Under the pieces are notes generated by a model. It did no database searches and had not been told where the DNA came from. It worked only from the letters and a program-made list of their open reading frames with translations. The translations under genes were made by a program, and so were the position numbers. Source: Myxococcales bacterium (GTDB taxonomy: Bacteria > Myxococcota > Myxococcia > Myxococcales > Anaeromyxobacteraceae). From it: a stretch of DNA of 8,905 nt. Position 1 is the first letter of the stretch; each line of letters begins with the position of its first letter. The DNA is taken from contig JAJYAW010000090.1 in the NCBI GenBank assembly GCA_021779335.1, forward strand, positions 1 to 8,905, given 5' to 3'. This document shows positions 1-8,605 of the stretch, piece after piece.

Positions 1-26
1 CGGCGGCGGCGCGGCGCGCGCGCGCG
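1..26. repeat. CGG triplets and alternating GC tract in the hydrolase 3' region
   Basis: Three CGG triplets (1-9) are followed by a 13-bp strictly alternating GC run at 14-26. It encodes the Arg/Ala/Pro tail of the hydrolase on the minus strand. Such runs can form left-handed DNA and slip during replication. Confidence 0.6.
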
Positions 27-914
27 GGGTGGCTCGCCCGGGGGCCCGCCGAAGTGGTCGCGGAAGTACTTCTCCACCCGGAGGGCGCACAGCTCCGGGT
101 GCTCCAGGGGCCCGACGTGCGTCCCGCCCGGCAGGACCAGCAGCTCGCTGCCGGGGATGGCCGCGTGCATCTTCACGGAGAGCCACATGGGGGTGAAGGA
201 GTCCTTCTCCCCGGCGATGATGAGGGTGGGCACGGCCACGCGCGGCAGGTGATCCGAGGCGTCGTGCTGGCCGGCGGAGGCCGCCAGCCGGACGAAGAGG
301 GCCGAGTCGACGTCGGCGAGGTCGGCCAGGTAGCGGGCCAGGTCCTCGCGGGCCACCGCCTTCGAGTTGACCTCGAACGCCATGGCGAGCTTCAGCGTGA
401 GCTCGGTGGGGATGACGGCGCGGAAGAGGAGCCGGGCCGCCGCCGGGAAGCGGTCCACCGCCTGGCGCGCGTATGGGAAGGCGGCCGCCAGGAGCGGGGC
501 GTCGTGGAAGGTGTCGAGCGGCTTGCCGGGGGCGCCGCAGAGGAGCACCAGCCCCTCCACCCGCTCGGAGGCGCGCCGGTGCGTCTCCAGCGCCACCTGC
601 ACGCCCATGGAGTGCCCCATGAGGACGGCCGAGCGCTCCCCGGCGGCGTCGAGGACCGCCAGCAGGTCGTCGACGCACTCCAGGATGGAGATCCGCTCGG
701 GATCGGCCGGGCGCTCGCTCTGGCCGTGGCCGCGGTAGTTCCAGTGGATGACCCGGCGGCCGCGCGCCAGCTCGGGGCGCAGGAAGCGCCAGATGTAGCC
801 GGCGCAGCCGAGTCCGTCGCAGAGCACGACCGCCGGCCCCGGCCCCTGGCCGGTGCTGGTCCAGTGGATCCGGGTCCCGTCCCGGGCGGTGGCGTAGTGC
901 TCCGTCGGCTGCAT
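1..914 (-). CDS. Alpha/beta hydrolase, 3' end outside the window
   Basis: Reading the minus strand from the ATG at 914 gives at least 304 residues with no stop before the window edge. The protein has the alpha/beta-hydrolase layout: an oxyanion-region motif near residues 32-36 (CDGLG), the strand-turn YRGHGQS at 60-66, the nucleophile elbow GHSMG at 100-104 (Ser102), an acid in GEKDSFTP (Asp238), and the catalytic His266 in GGTHVGPLEHP. A cap region fills roughly 130-220. The complete Ser-Asp-His triad suggests an active esterase, lipase or related hydrolase; the substrate cannot be told from sequence. After about residue 288 the tail is low-complexity Gly/Pro/Arg, so the true end is probably close by. 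There is no signal peptide, so it is likely cytoplasmic. It is transcribed divergently from the cation efflux gene. A GAGG lies only 3 nt before the ATG, so the start is likely but not certain. Confidence 0.88.
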   Translation of the reverse strand, partial: MQPTEHYATARDGTRIHWTSTGQGPGPAVVLCDGLGCAGYIWRFLRPELARGRRVIHWNYRGHGQSERPADPERISILECVDDLLAVLDAAGERSAVLMGHSMGVQVALETHRRASERVEGLVLLCGAPGKPLDTFHDAPLLAAAFPYARQAVDRFPAAARLLFRAVIPTELTLKLAMAFEVNSKAVAREDLARYLADLADVDSALFVRLAASAGQHDASDHLPRVAVPTLIIAGEKDSFTPMWLSVKMHAAIPGSELLVLPGGTHVGPLEHPELCALRVEKYFRDHFGGPPGEPPRARAPRRR

Positions 915-1005
915 GGACCTCGCGGCGCCCCTCACAATCGGCCGGCGCGCCGTGCGGCCGCGCCACCCGTTGTCGTAGACTCCCGGGCCCGGAGGTTCAA
1001 GCGGC
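915..1005. promoter_or_regulatory. Divergent intergenic region between hydrolase and cation efflux genes
   Basis: This 91-bp gap separates two divergent starts, so it should hold promoters for both. For the plus-strand gene, TAGACT at 976-981 is a plausible -10 box and GGAGG at 991-995 is a Shine-Dalgarno ending 10 nt before the ATG at 1006; no convincing -35 is visible. On the minus strand the only AT-containing patch is around 933-939. Two CGGCCG palindromes (939-944 and 955-960) flank a GGCGCGCC and could be a regulator site, but such motifs are common at this GC content. Confidence 0.45.
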
Positions 1006-2016
1006 ATGTCGGTCGGTCACGAGCATCGGCACCAGCCTGGCCAGGCGGTCAAGCCCCACGTCCACGCCGGGCCCCCCGCGCCCGGCCCGGGCCGACCGCA
1101 CGGCCACGGGCTGGGGGGAGGGGACCACCACGGCGGCGGGAGCGTGCGGCGGCTGGCCGTGTCGCTGGGGTTGACCGCCACCGTCATGGTCGCCGAGGCG
1201 GTGGGCGGCTGGCTCTCCGGGTCCCTGGCGCTGGTGTCCGACGCCGGCCACATGCTCACCGACTCGGGGGCGCTCTTCCTGGCGCTGGTGGCGGCCTGGC
1301 TGGCCGCGCGCCCGCCCGACGACCGGCGCACCTACGGCTGGCGCCGCGCCGAGGTGCTGGCGGCGCAGATCAACGTGGGCGCGCTCATCGGCCTGACCGG
1401 CTGGATCACCTGGGAGGCGGTGGACCGGCTGCGCCACCCGGGCCACCCCATCGACCTCGCGGTCATGGCGGTGGTCGCCACCATCGGCCTGGCGGCCAAC
1501 CTGGCCATCCTGCTGGTGCTGCGCCGGGAGGAGGGGCTGAACGCCCGCTCGGCGTTCCTGCACGTGCTGGCCGACACCGTCTCGTCGGTGGCCATCCTGC
1601 TCGGCGCCGCCCTCATGTGGCGGTGGCCGGGGCTCACCTGGCTCGACCCGGCCCTCTCGGTGGCCATCGCCGCGCTCATCCTGCTCGGCGCGGTCCGGCT
1701 CATCCTCGAGATCACCGACATCCTCATGGAGAGCGTGCCCGGCCACATCGACGTGACGGAGGTCGAGCGCGGCATGGCGGGCGCGGTGGCGGGCGTGGTG
1801 GCGGTGCACGACCTCCACATCTGGACCATCTCGAGCGGGCTGCACGCCCTCTCGGCGCACGTGGTGGTGGAGGCCGCCGCGGTGGGGCGCAACGACGAGA
1901 TCCTGACCGCCGTGAAGCTGACCTTGCGCGACCGCTTCCACATCGAGCACGCCACCATCCAGATCGAGTCGGCCGACTACGCCCACGTCAACCGGGTCTG
2001 CGGCCTGGGGCCGTAG
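1006..2016 (+). CDS. Cation diffusion facilitator (CzcD/ZitB-type divalent metal efflux)
   Basis: This 336-residue inner-membrane protein belongs to the cation diffusion facilitator family, which exports Zn2+ and related divalent metals in exchange for protons. Six membrane segments fit at about 48-70, 76-101, 117-137, 149-172, 182-205 and 212-232. The transport-site motifs are intact: SDAGHMLTD in segment 2 (Asp79, His82, Asp86) and HVLAD in segment 5 (His186, Asp190). The RTYGWRRAEVLAA signature follows segment 2, and a cytoplasmic C-terminal domain spans about 240-336. The HxxxD pair in both segments is the arrangement of Zn2+ transporters of the CzcD/ZitB group. The first 45 residues are rich in His, Gly and Pro, with about ten histidines, a typical metal-gathering tail. 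The start is supported by GGAGG at 991-995. No metal-responsive regulator gene is adjacent, and the exact metal is not determined by sequence. Confidence 0.93.
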   Translation: MSVGHEHRHQPGQAVKPHVHAGPPAPGPGRPHGHGLGGGDHHGGGSVRRLAVSLGLTATVMVAEAVGGWLSGSLALVSDAGHMLTDSGALFLALVAAWLAARPPDDRRTYGWRRAEVLAAQINVGALIGLTGWITWEAVDRLRHPGHPIDLAVMAVVATIGLAANLAILLVLRREEGLNARSAFLHVLADTVSSVAILLGAALMWRWPGLTWLDPALSVAIAALILLGAVRLILEITDILMESVPGHIDVTEVERGMAGAVAGVVAVHDLHIWTISSGLHALSAHVVVEAAAVGRNDEILTAVKLTLRDRFHIEHATIQIESADYAHVNRVCGLGP

Positions 2017-2028
2017 CCGGACCTCCCC

Positions 2029-2064
2029 GGCGGCCGGCCGCCGCCCGCACGCCCTGTCCAGGGC
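2029..2064. repeat. Two consecutive dyad symmetries upstream of the 2086 gene
   Basis: A perfect 14-bp palindrome (GGCGGCCGGCCGCC, 2029-2042) follows the efflux-gene stop. A second inverted repeat, GCCCTG-TC-CAGGGC, occupies 2051-2064. Neither is followed by a T tract, so they are weak candidates for terminators. The second covers the place where the -35 element of the next gene would lie, so it could be an operator. At this GC content some palindromes are expected by chance. Confidence 0.35.
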
Positions 2065-2073
2065 GCCGCGTGG

Positions 2074-2079
2074 TATCCT
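2074..2079 (+). promoter_or_regulatory. Candidate -10 box (TATCCT) for a leaderless 2086 transcript
   Basis: TATCCT, preceded by TGG (an extended -10 style TGn), ends 6 nt before the GTG start at 2086. A transcript starting about 7 nt downstream of the box would begin at or next to the GTG. No Shine-Dalgarno is present between box and start, and no good -35 is visible. Confidence 0.45.
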
Positions 2080-2085
2080 GCGCCC

Positions 2086-3066
2086 GTGCTCTCGCCCGTC
2101 CTCGCCTTCCGGCCCGCGCGCGTCGTGGAGCGGCTCGAGGCGCGCAGCGCGGCCTGCCCGCTCTCGTCCAAGGACCTGCTGGCGACCGCCGCCGCCCTGC
2201 GCCTCACGCTGCCCCTGGTCCGCGCCCCCACGCCCGGCGTGGCCCGCGCCGCCCTGGTGGCCGCCAAGCAGGTCCAGAGCGTGCTGGGGCTCGCGATGCC
2301 GCCCGGCCTCTCGCCAGAGGGCTGGTTCGCCTCGGTGGCCGCGGCCGCGGACGAGGTCGCGGCGGGGTTGCCCATCTTCCTGGTCGGCGAGGTGGTGGTG
2401 GAGGGGCGGCGCGAGGCGGAGGTGGAGGCGGCCTTCAAGGCGGCCTGGCGGCTCGCCGACGCCGGCCTGACCCACCTCACGGTCGACCTGAGCGCGGTGC
2501 CGGCCGAGGGGCGGGCCGAGGTGCTGGAGCGGGTCTCGGCGCCGGCCATGGAGCGCGGCCTGGGGCTCGACTGCATCGTCCTGCAGGGCGAGGAGGCCGC
2601 GGCCCGCCCCCTCTTCGCCGAGCTGGCCCGCCGCGACGCCGCGCCCGACATGGCCAGCCTCCGCTGCGAGGCCCCGGAGGGGCCGGCCGAGGCCCGCGCC
2701 CAGGTGAAGGACCTGCTCACCCTGTGCGCCTCCCTGGCCGGCACCCCGGTGCTCCGCCGCGGCCCGGTCACGCCCGACCTGCTCGGCTCCATCAAGGGCT
2801 CCCCGGTGGCCGGCTGCGACGACGGCGGCGCCGCGGCGGCGGCGGCCGTCCTGATGATCCCGTACGCGCCTCGCCCGCCGGACGTGGGGCGCGGCGCCGG
2901 GGCGCTCGAGAAGGCCGAGGCCGAGCTCAGCGAGGACGGCCAGGCGCGGCTCGAGACCCAGGCCTACCTCGAGGTGCTCGACTTCCTGGAGCGGCTCGGC
3001 GCCGCCGGCAGCGCGCCCAGGCTGGTCCGCGCGCTGGAGCGGAAGCTGGCCGAGCCGGGCGCGTGA
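2086..3066 (+). CDS. Uncharacterised protein, possible degenerate class II aldolase-like barrel
   Basis: I do not recognise this 326-residue protein with confidence. It is cytoplasmic by appearance (no signal peptide or membrane segment) and Ala-rich, with alternating hydrophobic strands and amphipathic helices that suggest a TIM barrel. The order of segments resembles GatZ/KbaZ-type tagatose-bisphosphate aldolase subunits: an SAACPL patch at 21-26, a strand at 42-46, a GLSPEGWFASV helix at 74-84, then LPIFLVGEVVV at 95-105 and AGLTHLTVDLSAV at 126-138. In class II aldolases the second-to-last of these segments carries Asp-His for metal binding; here it is Glu102-Val103, so the metal site appears lost. 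This is resemblance by eye only. The GTG start is chosen because of the -10-like box just upstream. Its stop overlaps the rsmD start by four bases, so the two genes are probably translationally coupled. Confidence 0.75.
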   Translation: MLSPVLAFRPARVVERLEARSAACPLSSKDLLATAAALRLTLPLVRAPTPGVARAALVAAKQVQSVLGLAMPPGLSPEGWFASVAAAADEVAAGLPIFLVGEVVVEGRREAEVEAAFKAAWRLADAGLTHLTVDLSAVPAEGRAEVLERVSAPAMERGLGLDCIVLQGEEAAARPLFAELARRDAAPDMASLRCEAPEGPAEARAQVKDLLTLCASLAGTPVLRRGPVTPDLLGSIKGSPVAGCDDGGAAAAAAVLMIPYAPRPPDVGRGAGALEKAEAELSEDGQARLETQAYLEVLDFLERLGAAGSAPRLVRALERKLAEPGA

Positions 3067-3599
3067 CCCGCATCGTCGCCGGCGCGGCCCGGGGGAGGCG
3101 GCTGGCGGTCCCAGCGGGGCGGTCCACCCGCCCCACCAGCGAGAAGGTGCGGGCCGCCATCTTCAACCTGCTGGGCCAGTTCTTCGACGGCGGCGCGGTG
3201 CTGGACCTCTACGCCGGCTCCGGGGCGCTGGCCCTGGAGGCGCTCTCGCGGGGCTGCGAGCGGGCCACCTGCGTGGAGGCCGACCGCCGGGCCGTCGAGA
3301 CCATCCGGGCCAACGCGGCGGCGCTGGGGTGGGAGGCGCGGGTCGAGGTGCGCCACGGGCGGGTCGAGGACGTGGCGCCGCGCCTGCCGGGCGGCTACCT
3401 GCTGGCCTTCGTGGATCCACCCTACGCGGCCGGGCCGGCCGCCGCGCTGGCGCTGCTCGGCCACCTCCTGGCCCCCGGCGGCCGGGTGGTGGCGGAGCAC
3501 GACACCCGGGCCCCGCCGCCGGACCGGGTGGGGGCGCTGGCGCTGGAGGACCGGCGCGCCTACGGCGGCACGGGACTCTCGATCTACCGGCGCGACTGA
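3063..3599 (+). CDS. rsmD: 16S rRNA (guanine(966)-N(2))-methyltransferase RsmD
   Basis: The 178-residue product matches RsmD, which uses S-adenosylmethionine to methylate N2 of G966 in 16S rRNA during 30S subunit assembly. Visible signatures are the N-terminal TRIVAGAARGRRL (2-14), RPTSEKVRAAIFNLLG (23-38), the SAM-binding motif DLYAGSGALALEALSRG (48-64), the acidic strand end VEAD (71-74), and the catalytic DPPY at 118-121. The C-terminal GTGLSIYRR is also typical, and the length fits the family. The GTG start overlaps the upstream stop as GTGA (3063-3066), which implies translational coupling; no separate Shine-Dalgarno is obvious. A much longer open frame extends upstream of this GTG in the same phase, but it is an artefact of high GC content. 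coaD follows 16 nt later, a pairing common in bacteria. Confidence 0.95.
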   Translation: MTRIVAGAARGRRLAVPAGRSTRPTSEKVRAAIFNLLGQFFDGGAVLDLYAGSGALALEALSRGCERATCVEADRRAVETIRANAAALGWEARVEVRHGRVEDVAPRLPGGYLLAFVDPPYAAGPAAALALLGHLLAPGGRVVAEHDTRAPPPDRVGALALEDRRAYGGTGLSIYRRD

Positions 3600-3601
3600 G
3601 C

Positions 3602-3607
3602 GATACT
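3602..3607 (+). promoter_or_regulatory. Candidate -10 box (GATACT) for a leaderless coaD transcript
   Basis: GATACT matches TATAAT at four of six positions and lies two bases after the rsmD stop, ending 8 nt before the coaD ATG at 3616. There is no Shine-Dalgarno in the 16-nt gap. coaD could therefore be read from its own leaderless transcript as well as from rsmD read-through. Confidence 0.4.
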
Positions 3608-3615
3608 GCGCGCCC

Positions 3616-4101
3616 ATGGCACGGCGCGCCATCTACCCCGGCAGCTTCGATCCGCTCACCAACGGTCACGTCGCGATCATCCAGCGCGGCCTCAACCTCT
3701 TCGACCGGCTGGTCGTGGCGGTGGCCAACAACCCGCAGAAGGCGCCGCTCTTCACGGTGGACGAGCGGCGGGCCTTCATCCTCGAGGCGGTGGGGAACGA
3801 CCCGCGGGTCGAGGTCGACAGCTTCGACGGCCTGATGGTGCACTACGCCCGCAGCCGGGGCGTCCACACCGTGCTGCGCGGGCTGCGGGCCGTCTCCGAC
3901 TTCGAGTACGAGTTCCAGCTCGCCAACATGAACCGCAAGCTCATGCCGGAGTTCGAGTCGGTCTTCGTCATGACGGGCGAGGACTACTTCTACGTCTCCT
4001 CGCGGCTGGTGCGCGAGGTGGCCACCTTCGGCGGGGACGTGACCGGGATGGTCCCGGCCAACGTGGCGGCCGCGCTCAGGAAGAAGCTGCCACCCCGGTA
4101 G
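3616..4101 (+). CDS. coaD: Phosphopantetheine adenylyltransferase (CoaD)
   Basis: This 161-residue protein catalyses the fourth step of coenzyme A synthesis, transferring AMP from ATP to 4'-phosphopantetheine to give dephospho-CoA. The nucleotidyltransferase signature YPGSFDPLTNGH (7-18) contains the (H/T)xGH motif as Thr15-Asn-Gly-His18. The family blocks LRGLRAVSDFEYEFQLA and EDYFYVSSRLVREVA follow in order, with FGGDVTGMVP near the C-terminus. The length is normal for the family, which forms hexamers in the cytoplasm. In the second block, SSRLVRE has Arg where many homologues have Ser or Thr; this is a minor variation. The ATG start gives the conserved N-terminus directly, and it has a -10-like box but no Shine-Dalgarno upstream. 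Confidence 0.97.
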   Translation: MARRAIYPGSFDPLTNGHVAIIQRGLNLFDRLVVAVANNPQKAPLFTVDERRAFILEAVGNDPRVEVDSFDGLMVHYARSRGVHTVLRGLRAVSDFEYEFQLANMNRKLMPEFESVFVMTGEDYFYVSSRLVREVATFGGDVTGMVPANVAAALRKKLPPR

Positions 4102-4116
4102 CGGCGCGCCCCCGGC

Positions 4117-4149
4117 CGGCCCGCTCCCGACGGGGGCGGTGGCGGGCCG
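4117..4149 (+). other. Inverted repeat downstream of coaD, weak terminator candidate
   Basis: CGGCCCGC at 4117-4124 pairs with GCGGGCCG at 4142-4149, and the 17-nt loop can itself fold through CCC and GGG. No T tract follows, so it is at best a weak or Rho-independent-poor terminator. Its right arm overlaps the first of the 10-bp repeats. Confidence 0.25.
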
Positions 4150-4170
4150 CGGCGGACCGCGGCGGACCGC
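4141..4170 (+). repeat. Three tandem 10-bp repeats upstream of the 4193 gene
   Basis: The sequence GGCGGACCGC occurs at 4151-4160 and 4161-4170, with a one-base variant (GGCGGGCCGC) at 4141-4150. The 10-bp period places equivalent bases on the same face of the helix. The array ends 8 bp before the candidate -10 box at 4179, so it covers the expected -35 position and could bind a regulator. It could also be simple slippage in GC-rich DNA. Confidence 0.6.
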
Positions 4171-4178
4171 GGCCGTGC

Positions 4179-4184
4179 TAGCCT
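4179..4184 (+). promoter_or_regulatory. Candidate extended -10 box (TGC-TAGCCT) for the 4193 gene
   Basis: TAGCCT, preceded by TGC, ends 8 nt before the ATG at 4193, and there is no Shine-Dalgarno between them. A transcript from here would start at or within a base or two of the ATG. Confidence 0.45.
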
Positions 4185-4192
4185 CCGGGTGC

Positions 4193-4645
4193 ATGTCCAG
4201 CCCACCCCGCGAAGCCTGGGGCGACCTCGCCGCCACCGCCTTCGTCGAGTCCAACGTGCTCTTCCGCTCGCTCGACGGCGAGGCGCGGCGGGACCTGCTG
4301 CAGGTGGCGCGGCTGGAGGAGTACCAGGCGGGCCAGCTCGTGGCCGCCGACGCCGCCGACGAGCGGGTCTACCTGGTCCGCGACGGGAGCGCCGCCGTCC
4401 TGCTCGATCGGGGCGGCGTGGCCGTGGAGGTGGCCCACCTGGAGCGCGGCGCCTTCTTCGGCGAAGGGCGCGTGCTGGGCAGCCCGGTGGCCGGCGCCCT
4501 GGTGGCGCGGACCGACCTCTCGCTGGTGACGTTCCCGGCCCCGGTGCTGGGCGCGGTGGCCGAGCGGTACCCCAAGGTGCGCAGGCTCCTGGAGGCGGTC
4601 CAGGCGGCCCGGGAGCGGGACGCCGCGCACCGGCTGGGCGGGTAG
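4193..4645 (+). CDS. Stand-alone cyclic-nucleotide-binding-like domain protein
   Basis: The 150-residue product is a single Crp/Fnr-type cyclic-nucleotide-binding fold with no DNA-binding domain. The domain starts at VLFRSLDGEARRDLLQVARL (22-41), continues through the beta-roll (Q48 to about L83), and ends with FFGEGRVLGSP (88-98) and the closing helices (about 116-140). The phosphate-binding cassette keeps the FGE glutamate (Glu91). The arginine that normally follows Pro and grips the cyclic phosphate is replaced: the sequence reads P98-V-A-G-A-L-V, with Val99 in the Arg position. It therefore may not bind cAMP or cGMP in the usual way and could be a protein-interaction module. The ATG at 4193 is preferred over an in-frame one at 4139 because the upstream extension covers the repeats and a -10-like box. 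It lies alone between coaD and carB; its function is unknown. Confidence 0.8.
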   Translation: MSSPPREAWGDLAATAFVESNVLFRSLDGEARRDLLQVARLEEYQAGQLVAADAADERVYLVRDGSAAVLLDRGGVAVEVAHLERGAFFGEGRVLGSPVAGALVARTDLSLVTFPAPVLGAVAERYPKVRRLLEAVQAARERDAAHRLGG

Positions 4646-4732
4646 GGAAGGGCTCCGCCCCAAGGAAACGCGGCGGCTCCGGGAGGGTCGGCGCCGGCCC
4701 CGGCCGAGCGGCGAAGACGGCCCATTTCGTGC

Positions 4733-4738
4733 TAGGGT
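4733..4738 (+). promoter_or_regulatory. Candidate extended -10 box (TGC-TAGGGT) for carB
   Basis: TAGGGT, preceded by TGC, lies 11 nt before the carB ATG at 4750 with no Shine-Dalgarno between. The surrounding 104-bp gap (4646-4749) is GC-rich, with short dyads but no hairpin plus T tract and no recognisable riboswitch or attenuator leader peptide. Confidence 0.4.
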
Positions 4739-4749
4739 CCCCGCCCCAT

Positions 4750-7991
<3,242 letters not shown>

Positions 7992-7995
<4 letters not shown>

Positions 7996-8020
7996 CAGGA
8001 GGCGCCGCTTCACCAACAAT
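7992..8020 (+). promoter_or_regulatory. Sigma-70-type promoter for greA overlapping the carB stop codon
   Basis: A perfect -35 hexamer TTGACA (7992-7997) is followed by a 17-bp spacer and AACAAT (8015-8020), which matches the -10 consensus at four of six positions. The -35 contains the carB TGA stop (7993-7995). The transcription start would be near 8026-8028, giving a leader of about 60 nt before the greA GTG. This is the best promoter match in the window. Confidence 0.7.
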
Positions 8021-8033
8021 CGTCCTCGACAGC

Positions 8034-8072
8034 GCGGCCGCCCCGGGTCCCCGGGTCGGCCGCCGGTTTTTT
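8034..8072 (+). terminator. Intrinsic terminator-like hairpin in the greA leader
   Basis: GCGGCCG (8034-8040) pairs with CGGCCGC (8057-8063); inside, CCCGGG (8042-8047) can partly pair with CCCGGG (8050-8055) around a tight loop. Six Ts follow at 8067-8072 after a 3-nt gap. It lies downstream of the predicted greA transcription start and upstream of the greA Shine-Dalgarno. It can therefore end carB transcripts and also act as an attenuator in the greA leader. Confidence 0.75.
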
Positions 8073-8086
8073 CAGAGAGGTGTGTC

Positions 8087-8587
8087 GTGTCCGAACGCGT
8101 GCCGATGACGAAGTCGGGGCTGGTCCGGCTCAAGGAAGAGCTCAAGCGGCTCAAGGCCGTGGAGCGCCCCAAGATCGTGAAGGAGATCGCCGAGGCCCGG
8201 GCCCACGGCGACCTCTCCGAGAACGCCGAGTACCACGCCGCCAAGGAGAAGCAGTCGCACGTGGAGGGGCGCATCCTCCAGGTGGAGCACTGGATCGCCT
8301 CGGCCGAGGTCATCGACGTCACCAGGCACGCCGGCGACAAGGTGATCTTCGGCGCCACCGTGGTGCTCTCCGACACCGACTCCGGCGACGAGGTGAAGTA
8401 CCGCATCGTCGGCGAGCTGGAGGCCGACCTGAAGCAGGGCAAGATCTCGGTGACCTCGCCCATCGCCCGCGCGCTCATCGGGCGCACCGAGGGCGACACG
8501 GTCACGGTCAACAGTCCCGGCGGCTCCCGCGAGTTCGAGATCCAGTCCATCGCCTTCGTCGAGGACGAGGTCGCGGAGTCGGAGTGA
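8087..8587 (+). CDS. greA: Transcript cleavage factor GreA
   Basis: The 166-residue product is GreA, which enters the RNA polymerase secondary channel and stimulates cleavage of backtracked RNA so that elongation can resume. The N-terminal antiparallel coiled coil covers about residues 8-77 and carries the tip motif GDLSENAEY (41-49). Asp42 and Glu45 match the E. coli catalytic-site acids Asp41 and Glu44. The C-terminal FKBP-like domain spans about 85-160 with SPIARALIGR and the closing FEIQSI strand. The length is slightly above the E. coli protein (158 residues). The GTG start is supported by GAGAGG ending at 8080, six nt upstream. An in-frame ATG at 8105 would also keep the conserved PMT start region but has no Shine-Dalgarno. 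It follows carB after 91 bp that contain its own promoter and a terminator-like hairpin. Confidence 0.97.
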   Translation: MSERVPMTKSGLVRLKEELKRLKAVERPKIVKEIAEARAHGDLSENAEYHAAKEKQSHVEGRILQVEHWIASAEVIDVTRHAGDKVIFGATVVLSDTDSGDEVKYRIVGELEADLKQGKISVTSPIARALIGRTEGDTVTVNSPGGSREFEIQSIAFVEDEVAESE

Positions 8588-8592
8588 TGCGG

Positions 8593-8598
8593 TAGGTT
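8593..8598 (+). promoter_or_regulatory. Candidate -10 box (TAGGTT) for the 8606 gene
   Basis: TAGGTT ends 7 nt before the GTG at 8606, immediately after the greA stop, and no Shine-Dalgarno lies between. It matches the pattern seen before four other genes of this window. Confidence 0.35.
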
Positions 8599-8605
8599 TG
8601 GCCCC

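Noticed and set aside
997..2475. Minus-strand open frame of 492 codons opposite the cation efflux gene
   Set aside because: The translation is low-complexity His/Gly/Arg sequence without domains, while the plus strand carries a complete CDF protein with intact metal-site motifs.
54..3062. Long plus-strand open frame running into rsmD
   Set aside because: Only the part from 3063 has RsmD motifs. The upstream part is Arg/Gly/Ala low-complexity sequence that crosses the antisense of the hydrolase and the shifted frames of two real genes.
4117..4149. Convincing intrinsic terminator after coaD
   Set aside because: The stem of 8 bp has a long loop and no T tract, so it is listed only as a weak candidate.
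4139..4192. Upstream in-frame ATG extending the cyclic-nucleotide-binding-like protein by 18 residues
   Set aside because: The extension would translate the 10-bp repeats and the -10-like box, and has no Shine-Dalgarno. The family fold begins well after the ATG at 4193.
8105..8107. Alternative ATG start for GreA
   Set aside because: There is no Shine-Dalgarno before it, whereas the GTG at 8087 has GAGAGG at ideal spacing.
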